Source: Acidobacteriota bacterium
Lineage (GTDB): Bacteria > Acidobacteriota > Terriglobia > Terriglobales > Acidobacteriaceae
Direction: 5' to 3'
DNA length: 6,263 nt
NCBI GenBank assembly: GCA_021778875.1
Contig: JAJYBT010000167.1
Span: forward strand, 1 to 6,263
Part shown: positions 1-5,888 of the stretch, one piece after another
Layout of the letters: each line of letters begins with the position of its first letter
How positions within the stretch are numbered: position 1 is the stretch's first letter
Position numbers and translations under genes: made by a program
The notes under the pieces: model-generated
What the model was told of the DNA's origin: nothing
The model's input: only the letters and a program-made list of their open reading frames with translations
The model's database searches: none

Positions 1-77
1 TCAAACGTGCCCGGCTCCACGGCCCACACCTTCGTCTGCGGGCTCCAGAAGCTCAGCTCATCCTTGCCCAGCGTGAA
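1..77 (-). pseudogene. Duplicated 3' fragment of the GH3 beta-glucosidase gene (partial, cut by window edge)
   Basis: These 77 bases are identical, base for base, to 1434-1510, which lie inside the 3' end of the intact beta-glucosidase gene. Read on the - strand they encode the segment starting FTLGKDELSFW and ending in VEPGTF, equal to residues 725-749 of the intact protein, in its C-terminal fibronectin-III-like domain. Identity stops abruptly at base 78, exactly at a codon boundary (Phe725 kept, Lys724 lost), and the sequence to the right has no glucosidase homology. The fragment therefore lacks the whole N-terminal and catalytic part and has no start codon of its own. It may continue beyond the left edge, so its true length is unknown. 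It is read as a broken duplicate. An assembly overlap at a contig end is the main alternative. Confidence 0.75.
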
Positions 78-154
78 TTCGTCGTCAAAAGCCCTCAAAA
101 GTGGCAGTAGGGAGAGCCAGAAGACATGTAAGATTTGTGCATCAGTGAAGCACC

Positions 155-1351
155 ATGGAAGCCATCTCGCAATCCCAAGCCGCCCACCGCATCCCCAGCC
201 TCGACGGCTGGCGCGGAATCGCGATTTTGCTGGTGATGACGCAACATGCGGCCAGTTGGGCGAGCTTTAGGCACCACCCATGGTTCAGCATGGGAAATCT
301 CGGCGTCGACATCTTCTTCGTGCTAAGTGGCTTCATCATTACATCGCGCCTGCTTGAAGAGTACCGAAACACATCCACCATCGACCTTCGGCATTTCTAT
401 ATCCGTCGCGCCTTTCGCATTCTGCCCCTGGTCATTGCCTACCTGGCAACTCTCACCCTGTTGTCGCTTTTCCTGCACCTTCCGGATTTCAGGTTATCTC
501 ATGTATTGGCCTGTCTCTTCTTCTTTCGCAATTATCAGCTGGTCATCGCGCCCAGCGGCTTTTACACCCTGCATTTCTGGTCCCTCTCGATCGAAGAGCA
601 GTTTTACCTCGCATGGCCCATGCTGCTTCTTCTCCTCGGAGGTAGACGTGCTCTATGGCTCGCGATCAGCGGAGCCGCCGCTTGCGGTGCCTGGAGATTT
701 TTCGACTGCACCCATCCCGGAAACTGGGTTGTAGCTCTGTTTCCTGGTGGGTCGGACCTCTGGATGCGCCAAGCGAGAACAGATGCCAGATTCGACGGAC
801 TTATGCTGGGATGCGCGCTCGCAATACTCCTTACGCGACCAGCGGTGCGGCACTTCATTACAAAGAATTTTCCAAAAGAGCTGCCGCTTCTGCTCGGGCT
901 CTTGCTCATAATCAACGAACAGCAGACCCACGGCTGGACTACACTCTCCTCCTACATCTTGGTTTGCCTCATGCTGACGTCTACCTTGGTTGTGCAAGAG
1001 GGACTCGCTTACAAGTGCCTCAATTCATCGCTTCTCGTCTGGATAGGCACGATTTCGTATAGCGCGTATGTCTGGCAGCAATTGTTTCTCACCAGGCCTG
1101 AAGCTCTGAGCTCACCAATCGGAGCATTCGGATTTTTTCCTTTGAATTTAGTGTGTGTACTCCTCGTCGCAACGGGCAGCTACTACGGCATTGAGCGGCC
1201 ATGCATCAAGCTCGGCAAAAGGCTCTGCAAAATGCCCCATCCGCTCCGAGACTCTGAATCGAGTGCCCCACCCTTCCGCAGTCTTAATGCGGAAGGATGG
1301 AAGGCAGCAAACCTCGAACTGCCAGCCGTAGATCCCGAAACTCGCTTTTGA
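155..1351 (+). CDS. Acyltransferase family 3 (OafA/YrhL-type) membrane O-acyltransferase
   Basis: This 398-residue integral membrane protein is predicted to move an acyl group, typically acetyl, from the cytoplasmic side onto an exported sugar such as O-antigen, exopolysaccharide or another glycan. The family is recognised from PSLDGWRGIAILLV (14-27) followed by His31, the GVDIFFVLSGFIIT block (50-63), FYIRRAFRILP (81-91), the hallmark WSLSIEEQFYLAWP (142-155), RFDGLMLGC (212-220), ISYSAYVWQQ (300-309) and IERP (346-349). About ten hydrophobic segments are spread through residues 20-345. The start is fixed by an in-frame TGA at 146-148, making ATG 155 the first possible start. The ribosome binding site is weak (GTGAAG just upstream). 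Residues past about 360 form a polar tail of nearly 40 residues that does not look like the membrane fold and may have been added from flanking DNA. The gene is visibly less GC-rich than its neighbours and converges on the glucosidase with a 21-nt gap. Family assignment is firm; the acceptor substrate is unknown. Confidence 0.93.
   Translation: MEAISQSQAAHRIPSLDGWRGIAILLVMTQHAASWASFRHHPWFSMGNLGVDIFFVLSGFIITSRLLEEYRNTSTIDLRHFYIRRAFRILPLVIAYLATLTLLSLFLHLPDFRLSHVLACLFFFRNYQLVIAPSGFYTLHFWSLSIEEQFYLAWPMLLLLLGGRRALWLAISGAAACGAWRFFDCTHPGNWVVALFPGGSDLWMRQARTDARFDGLMLGCALAILLTRPAVRHFITKNFPKELPLLLGLLLIINEQQTHGWTTLSSYILVCLMLTSTLVVQEGLAYKCLNSSLLVWIGTISYSAYVWQQLFLTRPEALSSPIGAFGFFPLNLVCVLLVATGSYYGIERPCIKLGKRLCKMPHPLRDSESSAPPFRSLNAEGWKAANLELPAVDPETRF
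1272..1296. repeat. Perfect 9-bp inverted repeat in the acyltransferase 3' end
   Basis: CCTTCCGCA at 1272-1280 and its exact complement TGCGGAAGG at 1288-1296 are separated by a 7-nt loop. The hairpin falls in the polar C-terminal tail of the acyltransferase and about 80-100 nt past the stop of the opposing glucosidase gene. No T-run follows on either strand, so it is not a classic intrinsic terminator. It could still mark a transcript 3' end for the - strand message or a recombination remnant. Confidence 0.45.
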
Positions 1352-1362
1352 TCTCCGGGATC
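1331..1362. terminator. Possible weak bidirectional terminator between convergent genes
   Basis: GATCCCG (1331-1337) and CGGGATC (1356-1362) form a perfect 7-bp stem with an 18-nt loop, straddling the acyltransferase stop and sitting just beyond the glucosidase stop. The position between two convergent genes suits a shared terminator. The large loop and the absence of a T-run on either side make the call weak. Confidence 0.25.
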
Positions 1363-1372
1363 GCACTACCCT

Positions 1373-3682
1373 TTACTCCGTAACCACCAGCTCCCCATGC
1401 AGGCTGGCCGTCGAATCTTCCCCGGCCCACACATCAAACGTGCCCGGCTCCACGGCCCACACCTTCGTCTGCGGGCTCCAGAAGCTCAGCTCATCCTTGC
1501 CCAGCGTGAACTTCACCGTCTGCGTCTCGCCCGCCTTCAGCGTCACGCGCTTGAAGCCCTTCAGTTGCCGCACTGGCCGCGACGCCGACCCAGCCCGCTG
1601 GTGAATGTACACCTGCGCCACCGCGTCCCCGGCCACCTTGCCCGTGTTCGTCACGTCTACCTCCGCCTCGGTGGCCTCGCCCGCCTTCATGCTCTTCTGG
1701 CTCAGCCGCAGATTGCCGAACTTGAAGCTCGTATAGCTCAGCCCATATCCAAACGGATACAGCGGCTTGCTCGGCAGATCCCAATACCGCGAAGTAAAGC
1801 CCGGCCGGTCCTCCGGCTCATGCGTCAGGTTGTGGTTGTAGTAGAGCGGCTCCTGCCCCGCCGCCAGAGGCCAGCTCACCGGCAGCTTGCCGCCCGGGTT
1901 CACGTCGCCAAACAGCACATCGGCCACTGCCTCGCCGCCTTCCGTGCCCGGATACCACGCCTCCAGAATCGCCGGCACATGCACCGCGGCCCAGCGAATA
2001 TCCACCGGACGCCCGTTCTCCAGCACCAGCACCACCGGCTTGCCCGTCGCCGCCACTGTCTCCAGCATCTGCTCCTGAATGCCCGGCAGATCCAGCGTGG
2101 CCCGCGAAGCCGCCTCGCTGCTCATATCCGCCTTCTCGCCCATCACGGCAATCACCACGTCCGCATGCGCCGCCGCCGCCTTCGCCTTCGCCAGCCACGC
2201 CGCCGTCTCCGCCTCGGTCGGCGGCGTCAGCGGTTTCTTGCCCTGCATCTCGTCAAACATCGAGGGGTAAACCCGCGACAGCTCCGGCCCCGCAACATAC
2301 GTTACCTGCGCCTCAGGCCCCAGCCGCTCCTTCAGCCCCGCCAGCATCGTTACCGGGTGGCTCTTTCCCGGCCCGCCAAACAGCCCCTCCACCGTCCAGC
2401 CGCCTTCAATATCCTTGGTCGAGTCGGCCAGCGGACCAATCACCGCTACCTTCTTCAGATTCTTCTTCAGCGGCAGCAGCCCGCCTTCATTCTTCAGCAG
2501 CACCATCGACCGCCCCGCTACCTTGCGCTCCAGCGCCAGACCCTCGGTCCGCGTCAGCGTCGCTTCCACCTTGGATTCGTCCACATACGGGTTGTCAAAC
2601 AGCCCCAGTTCATACTTGATTTGAAGAATCGGCAGCACCGCCGCGTCCAGTTGCGCCTCTGTCACCTTTCCGCCAGCCACCAGCTTCGCCAGGTTGTTCG
2701 TAAAGGTCTGGCTCGCCATGTCCATGTCCAGCCCCGCGGAAACAGCCTTCAGCGCCGCATCCGCCGGGTCGCTCGCATAGCCATGCGTCTGCAGGCTGGC
2801 CACGGCAAAGGCGTCTGAAACCACAAAGCCCTTGAAGCCCCACTCTTTGCGCAGAATGTCCGTCAGCAGCCAGTGGTTTCCGCTCGCTGGCACGTCGTTC
2901 AGGTCCATGTACGCGCTCATAAAGCTGCCTGCGCCCGCCCGCTCCGCCGCGTGAAACGGAACCAGGTACACGTTGCGGAACAGCTCCTCGGGAATATACG
3001 ACGAGTCGTAATCGCGCCCGCCGTCTGCCGCGCCGTAGCCGGCAAAGTGCTTCACGCAGGCCAGCACGCTCTCCGGCCCCAGCGCTTCGCCCTGAAAGCC
3101 CCGCACCTGCGCTGCCGCCATGGCCGCGCCCAGATACGGGTCCTCGCCCGCGCCTTCCACCATCCGTCCCCAGCGGGCGTCGCGCGCAATGTCCACCATC
3201 GGCGTAAAGGTCCACTGGATGCCCGCAGCCCGCGCATCCTGCCCCGCCAGCCGCTGCGCCGCCTCCTCCACGCCCGGGTCCCACGACGACGCCATCGCCA
3301 GCGGAACCGGAAACACCGTCCGGTAGCCGTGAATCACGTCAAAGCCAAACAGTATCGGGATGTGAAGCCGCGACTTTTCCACCGCCAGGTGCTGCAGCCG
3401 GTTGATCTCCTTTACGTCAATCAGCCACAGAATCGACCCCACTCCGCCCTTCTCAATCAGGGCATCCGGCTTCTGGCCTCCCAGCATCGGCATCACCACC
3501 CCCGACGACTGGTTCATCTGCCCCACCTTTTCCTCCACCGTCATCTGCTTCAGCAGAGCCTCGGCGCGGCCCTGGGCCTCCTCGTGCGTCATCGGCGCGG
3601 CTTGCGCGCCCACGCCACCAGCCAGCGCAAGCATCGCGCAGCACGGCAGCAGAACTGCTTTCACCATCAATCTTTTCAACAT
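1373..3682 (-). CDS. bglX: Periplasmic GH3 beta-glucosidase (BglX-like)
   Basis: This complete 769-residue enzyme hydrolyses terminal beta-D-glucosyl residues from oligosaccharides by the retaining mechanism. A Sec signal peptide is clear: MLKRLMVK, then a hydrophobic core to about residue 24 and a likely cut after AQA (about 28), placing the enzyme in the periplasm. The GH3 N-terminal barrel (about 35-365) carries GFDVIHGYRTVFPVPLAMAS (113-132), DARWGRMVEGAGEDPYLG (168-185), VKHFAGYGA (210-218) and GFKGFVVSDAFAV (282-294), whose Asp290 aligns with the family nucleophile. The GH3 C-terminal domain (about 395-610) includes SSEAASR (521-527), whose Glu523 is the likely acid/base by comparison with BglX. 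A fibronectin-III-like domain closes the protein (about 675-760, with PVRQLKGFKRVTLKAGETQT). Length and motif order match E. coli BglX (765 residues). A GAGG at 3693-3696 lies 10 nt before ATG 3682. The leader upstream contains an intrinsic terminator (3788-3851), hinting at attenuation. A 77-bp piece of this gene is repeated at 1-77. Confidence 0.96.
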   Translation of the reverse strand: MLKRLMVKAVLLPCCAMLALAGGVGAQAAPMTHEEAQGRAEALLKQMTVEEKVGQMNQSSGVVMPMLGGQKPDALIEKGGVGSILWLIDVKEINRLQHLAVEKSRLHIPILFGFDVIHGYRTVFPVPLAMASSWDPGVEEAAQRLAGQDARAAGIQWTFTPMVDIARDARWGRMVEGAGEDPYLGAAMAAAQVRGFQGEALGPESVLACVKHFAGYGAADGGRDYDSSYIPEELFRNVYLVPFHAAERAGAGSFMSAYMDLNDVPASGNHWLLTDILRKEWGFKGFVVSDAFAVASLQTHGYASDPADAALKAVSAGLDMDMASQTFTNNLAKLVAGGKVTEAQLDAAVLPILQIKYELGLFDNPYVDESKVEATLTRTEGLALERKVAGRSMVLLKNEGGLLPLKKNLKKVAVIGPLADSTKDIEGGWTVEGLFGGPGKSHPVTMLAGLKERLGPEAQVTYVAGPELSRVYPSMFDEMQGKKPLTPPTEAETAAWLAKAKAAAAHADVVIAVMGEKADMSSEAASRATLDLPGIQEQMLETVAATGKPVVLVLENGRPVDIRWAAVHVPAILEAWYPGTEGGEAVADVLFGDVNPGGKLPVSWPLAAGQEPLYYNHNLTHEPEDRPGFTSRYWDLPSKPLYPFGYGLSYTSFKFGNLRLSQKSMKAGEATEAEVDVTNTGKVAGDAVAQVYIHQRAGSASRPVRQLKGFKRVTLKAGETQTVKFTLGKDELSFWSPQTKVWAVEPGTFDVWAGEDSTASLHGELVVTE
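1434..1510. repeat. Right copy of the 77-bp direct repeat, inside bglX
   Basis: This stretch is an exact match to 1-77 in the same orientation, at an offset of 1433 bases, with the acyltransferase gene between the two copies. Here it lies in frame within the intact glucosidase gene (codons 725-749 and the edge of 750), so this is the parental copy. Confidence 0.9.
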
Positions 3683-3787
3683 CTCTCAGAATCCTCGGTC
3701 GCTGGCAAGAATGAACACTACTGTTTCGGCCTGGGCGCTGCCGGGGTGCGCGGCCGGGCGCAAATCCGGCTGGAAATCCGGCTCTAC

Positions 3788-3851
3788 AAAAAAAAGCGCC
3801 CCCCGGTGCGTCCTGTCTGGATAAGTCCAGATCTGGCATACCGGAGGGGCG
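3788..3851 (-). terminator. Rho-independent terminator hairpin in the predicted bglX leader
   Basis: On the - strand an 11-bp GC-rich stem, interrupted by one bulged U (arms at 3840-3851 and 3797-3807), is followed after one base by eight U residues (3788-3795 on the complement). Inside the 32-nt loop a second perfect stem forms from TCTGGA-N4-TCCAGA (3816-3831). The U-run is only on the - strand side, so the element terminates leftward transcription, about 105 nt before the bglX start. No gene lies upstream of it on that strand, so it ends either a small RNA or the untranslated leader of bglX. No convincing promoter is seen between this hairpin and bglX, which favours a leader attenuator. 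No riboswitch class could be recognised. Confidence 0.7.
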
Positions 3852-3954
3852 AGGAGCCGCAATCACAAGAAAATGTGCCGAATCTTGCACCGTGCCCGGC
3901 AGACTTGCGTCGCCCACACAACACACTTCGCACACATCTCCTGGACCGAGAACG

Positions 3955-3983
3955 AATATACGGGCCGCTCTGCAACTCTAAAA
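3955..3983 (-). promoter_or_regulatory. Weak promoter candidate for the bglX leader transcript
   Basis: On the - strand TATATT (3955-3960) serves as a possible -10 box, with TTTTAG (3978-3983) 17 nt upstream as a poor -35 box. Transcription would begin near 3948 and pass through the terminator hairpin before bglX. The -35 match is weak, and acidobacterial promoter rules are not well known to me. Confidence 0.3.
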
Positions 3984-4051
3984 GGTTCCATCGGGTAGCA
4001 CAGGCGCCTCAGAACTGCTAAAGCCATATATCACTTCGCTTTAATCCCGTA

Positions 4052-4080
4052 TAGACAATCGCGTTGCCGGGACGTATGAT
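4052..4080 (+). promoter_or_regulatory. Sigma70-like promoter for the membrane regulator-like gene
   Basis: TAGACA (4052-4057) and TATGAT (4075-4080) each match the consensus hexamers at five of six bases and are separated by the optimal 17 nt. Transcription would start near 4087, leaving a leader of about 177 nt before the start at 4264. The -10 box is the core of a perfect 11-nt palindrome, CGTATGATACG (4073-4083), which could be an operator. Confidence 0.6.
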
Positions 4081-4149
4081 ACGCAGTGCGAGTGAGTCCG
4101 GGCCTGAAACCGTACTGAATCCCCACAGACATGGCCAGGCAGTTTCACA

Positions 4150-4165
4150 AAAGCCGGTCGGCTTT
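4150..4165. repeat. Inverted repeat AAAGCCG-GT-CGGCTTT in the leader
   Basis: A perfect 7-2-7 inverted repeat lies about 60 nt downstream of the predicted transcription start and about 100 nt before the coding start. Its very short spacer fits a protein-binding palindrome better than an RNA hairpin, though a slightly opened hairpin is possible. No regulator can be named. Confidence 0.4.
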
Positions 4166-4209
4166 CGGCCGCCTCAATCGCAATTTGCCGCTCGTAGGGC
4201 CATACCGCA

Positions 4210-4240
4210 AGGCCCCGGGCGATTCGCCCCCATGGGGCCT
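4210..4240 (+). promoter_or_regulatory. Strong leader hairpin just upstream of the ribosome binding site
   Basis: AGGCCCC (4210-4216) pairs with GGGGCCT (4234-4240), and GGGCG (4217-4221) pairs with CGCCC (4225-4229) around an ATT loop. The result is 12 GC-rich base pairs with a 4-nt bulge on one side. The stem ends 11 nt before the AAGGAG ribosome binding site and has no U-run, so it is not an intrinsic terminator. It may affect mRNA stability or translation of the gene at 4264. Confidence 0.5.
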
Positions 4241-4251
4241 GGAGCCGAATC

Positions 4252-4257
4252 AAGGAG
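4252..4257 (+). promoter_or_regulatory. Ribosome binding site AAGGAG deciding the start at 4264
   Basis: AAGGAG lies 6 nt before ATG 4264. The reading frame stays open upstream of this ATG, so it is this site that selects the start. Confidence 0.85.
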
Positions 4258-4263
4258 CTGGGA

Positions 4264-5514
4264 ATGGCGCTGGCGCCGAAGCCCATACAGGAATTGGATC
4301 AGCCGGCGTCTGTTGCAGACCCCGCAATGATCCGCGAACAACTGGACCGCCTGCTCGCGCACCCGCTGTTCTCCAACAGCAAGCGCTATCCTGCCCTGCT
4401 CGCCTACGCGGTCGAGCAGACCCTGCTCGGCAATGCCGCCGAGCTCAAAGAGCGCAGCATCGGCGTCGAGGTCTTTGGCCGCTCGCCCAGCTATGACGCC
4501 AACGCAGACCCCGTCGTCCGCATCACCGCCGGCGAGGTCCGCAAGCGCCTCTCGCAGTATTACTATGACTCCGCACATGACGGAGAGCTGGTCATCGAGC
4601 TGCTCATCGGCTCCTACGTGCCCGTGTTTCACGCGCCCGAACCTGCCCCCTTGCCCGTTCCAGAGCCCGAACCCGTAGCTCTCTTGCAGCCCGAGCCTGC
4701 CGCCCCGCGTCCGTGGCGTCTGCGCTGGCTGCTCGTCGCCTTCCTCGTCGCCGCGGCCGGCATCGCCGGCGGCTTCATTGGCCTGCGCTACCACCCCACG
4801 GTCCCGCCCTCAAACATCGACCGATTCTGGCAGCCCGTCATCTCCAGCGCCAATCCGGCAACCTTCTGCCTCGGCGAACCCGCCAAGAACATTGACGCAA
4901 GCACAATCAACAACTACGACGCGCCCGTTCCGCCGTCCAAGCCGGAGCAGCTCTACGTCCGCTTGCAATTCTCCGGCAACCTCGCCCTGGCCGACGTCAT
5001 CACCCTCACCCGCACCGCTGCGGCACTCGAAGCGCGCCACAAGACATTCCGCGTCGTTCCCGCCTCCGAGGCCACCTTCCAGCAGCTCCGCGAAGGACCC
5101 ATCGTGCTGATCGGAGCGTTCGACAATGTCTGGACGCTGCGCGTCACACAAAAGCTCCGCTTCGGCTTTGAATCAAAAAACGGCGTGGCTGTCCTCGTGG
5201 ATCGCAAAAGCCCCAACTCCACATCCTGGGCCACCGCGTGGGACCTGCCCTACCAGAAGCTCTCAAAGGACTACGCCATCGTCGCCCGCATCCACGACAG
5301 CACCACCGGCCAGCCCGTCATCATCGCCGCCGGCATCTCTGAAGAGGGAACCGAGGCCGCCGGCGAGATTCTCTATAACCCCCTCTATCTCGACTCGCTG
5401 CTCGCCAAGGCGCCGCCCGACTGGGAAAAGAAAAATATGGAAGCCGTGATTGAGACCCAGGTCATTCAGGGCCACTCCGGCCCGCCCAACGTGCTCGCCG
5501 TCGAAACCTGGTAA
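4264..5514 (+). CDS. Single-pass membrane protein with N-terminal DNA-binding-like domain (CadC-like layout)
   Basis: This 416-residue protein looks like a membrane-anchored one-component regulator. Residues about 22-123 form a compact domain (REQLDRLLAHPLF, RYPALLAYAVEQTL, LKERSIGVEVFGR, ADPVVRITAGEVRKRLSQYY) that I recognise from many acidobacterial proteins, where it is treated as a winged-helix-like DNA-binding module. A Pro/Glu-rich linker (124-150) leads to one membrane helix (about 155-175, LLVAFLVAAAGIAGGFIGL) preceded by Trp and Arg. The remaining 240 residues (177-416) would then be outside the cytoplasm. They contain FWQPVISSANPATFCLG (188-204), a TLTRTAAALEAR helix and the conserved GPIVLIGAFDNVWTLRV block (278-294), typical of the same lineage-specific family. 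No signal peptide or enzymatic motif is seen. The gene is divergent from bglX, so control of bglX is a reasonable inference but is not shown. The DNA target and the sensed signal are unknown. The start is set by AAGGAG 6 nt upstream. Confidence 0.85.
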   Translation: MALAPKPIQELDQPASVADPAMIREQLDRLLAHPLFSNSKRYPALLAYAVEQTLLGNAAELKERSIGVEVFGRSPSYDANADPVVRITAGEVRKRLSQYYYDSAHDGELVIELLIGSYVPVFHAPEPAPLPVPEPEPVALLQPEPAAPRPWRLRWLLVAFLVAAAGIAGGFIGLRYHPTVPPSNIDRFWQPVISSANPATFCLGEPAKNIDASTINNYDAPVPPSKPEQLYVRLQFSGNLALADVITLTRTAAALEARHKTFRVVPASEATFQQLREGPIVLIGAFDNVWTLRVTQKLRFGFESKNGVAVLVDRKSPNSTSWATAWDLPYQKLSKDYAIVARIHDSTTGQPVIIAAGISEEGTEAAGEILYNPLYLDSLLAKAPPDWEKKNMEAVIETQVIQGHSGPPNVLAVETW

Positions 5515-5626
5515 ATGCTCACGCGCGCATCAGCCCATAACATCACACGCTGCTGAAACTCTGCGCCACGCAACGCTCACCTGTCAGGGCACAACTTGGG
5601 TCGTCTCGCGGATGCCTACAAAAGGA

Positions 5627-5755
5627 GTGCGGGCTTCACAGGCTGCGGATAAACTCGCCGCTGGCCATGTTTTGCGTCAGGGCACGACTTCACAGCTTGC
5701 GTAAAAACTCGCCGCCGACAAGGCCTTGTGTCAGGGCACGACTTTCAGTCGTGCC
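5627..5755. repeat. 54-bp-period tandem repeat with REP-like hairpins
   Basis: Units 5632-5685 and 5686-5739 align without gaps over 54 bases and share CTTCACAG, the exact 11-mer AAACTCGCCGC (5651-5661 and 5705-5715) and GTCAGGGCAC (5676-5685 and 5730-5739). A third, partial unit follows from 5740. Its start makes a perfect hairpin: GGCACGACT (5735-5743), loop TTC, AGTCGTGCC (5747-5755). The equivalent positions 54 and 108 bases earlier show decayed versions of the same hairpin. A further GTCAGGGCAC lies at 5583-5592. A 12-nt palindrome, ACAAGGCCTTGT (5718-5729), sits between the hairpins. I associate this kind of sequence with interspersed intergenic repeats of Acidobacteriaceae, but could not search for other copies. 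Confidence 0.7.
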
Positions 5756-5776
5756 GTAAATGGCTTAAAATCAGCC

Positions 5777-5888
5777 CGGCCTTCAGGCCCCGCGGTTCTT
5801 TGTTTTCTCGATTGGGACACTTCTTGCGAGTTTTTCCGCAGCCTCTTCAGCACGCATATCAATTGAACAGAATAAATGCGGCCTTCAG
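5777..5888. repeat. Pair of short direct repeats starting CGGCCTTCAG
   Basis: CGGCCTTCAG occurs at 5777-5786 and 5879-5888, 102 bases apart, each followed by a C-run and then CG and G-rich bases. The first copy also forms a short hairpin (GGCCT-TC-AGGCC, 5778-5789). They could be the two ends of one intergenic repeat unit that also includes the hairpins to the left. This is a low-weight observation given the short match. Confidence 0.35.

Larger units (their letters stand above)
3683..4263. other. Divergent intergenic region between bglX and the membrane regulator-like gene
   Basis: About 580 bp without a convincing gene separate the two divergent genes. From left to right the region holds the translated-side leader of bglX with a 12-bp-period repeat of AAATCCGGCT (3762-3771 and 3774-3783), a terminator hairpin for - strand transcripts, a weak - strand promoter candidate, a good + strand promoter, palindromes and a leader hairpin. 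CGTAT or its complement occurs at 3958-3962, 4048-4052, 4073-4077 and 4079-4083, each overlapping or touching a predicted promoter element. Short open frames in the region lack ribosome binding sites and recognisable products. Confidence 0.6.

Noticed and set aside
78..1433. Site-specific integrative element using the bglX 3' end as attachment site
   Set aside because: The geometry would fit, but the interval contains only the acyltransferase and no integrase or excisionase; kept only as one model for the duplication.
1397..2818. Long + strand open frame of 473 residues opposite bglX
   Set aside because: It is very rich in Arg, His, Leu and Pro with no motif, and lies antisense to a motif-complete GH3 enzyme; it is a GC-rich shadow frame.
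3762..3783. AAATCCGGCT repeated with a 12-bp period as a regulator site or iteron
   Set aside because: There are only two copies in the transcribed leader with no third unit or palindrome; probably chance or a small local duplication.
3797..3960. Riboswitch such as TPP or cobalamin in the bglX leader
   Set aside because: A partial resemblance (GATCTGGA near a TCCAGA stem) was seen, but the conserved core boxes of those classes are absent.
3784..3975. - strand 63-residue frame in the bglX leader, considered as a leader peptide for attenuation
   Set aside because: No well-spaced ribosome binding site and no run of a regulatory codon; the frame passes through the whole terminator hairpin and ends in the U-run, unlike known leader peptides.
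2873..4021. + strand open frame of 382 residues spanning the bglX 5' half and leader
   Set aside because: It is Arg/His/Pro-rich shadow sequence without a ribosome binding site or recognisable domain, crossing the bglX start and the terminator.
4041..4286. - strand open frame of 81 residues over the regulator-like gene's leader
   Set aside because: It is antisense to a promoter, hairpin and ribosome binding site that serve the + strand gene; no homology or ribosome binding site is seen.
5632..5755. CRISPR array
   Set aside because: The 54-bp units are similar throughout, not a conserved repeat with unrelated spacers; there are only two to three copies and no cas genes.
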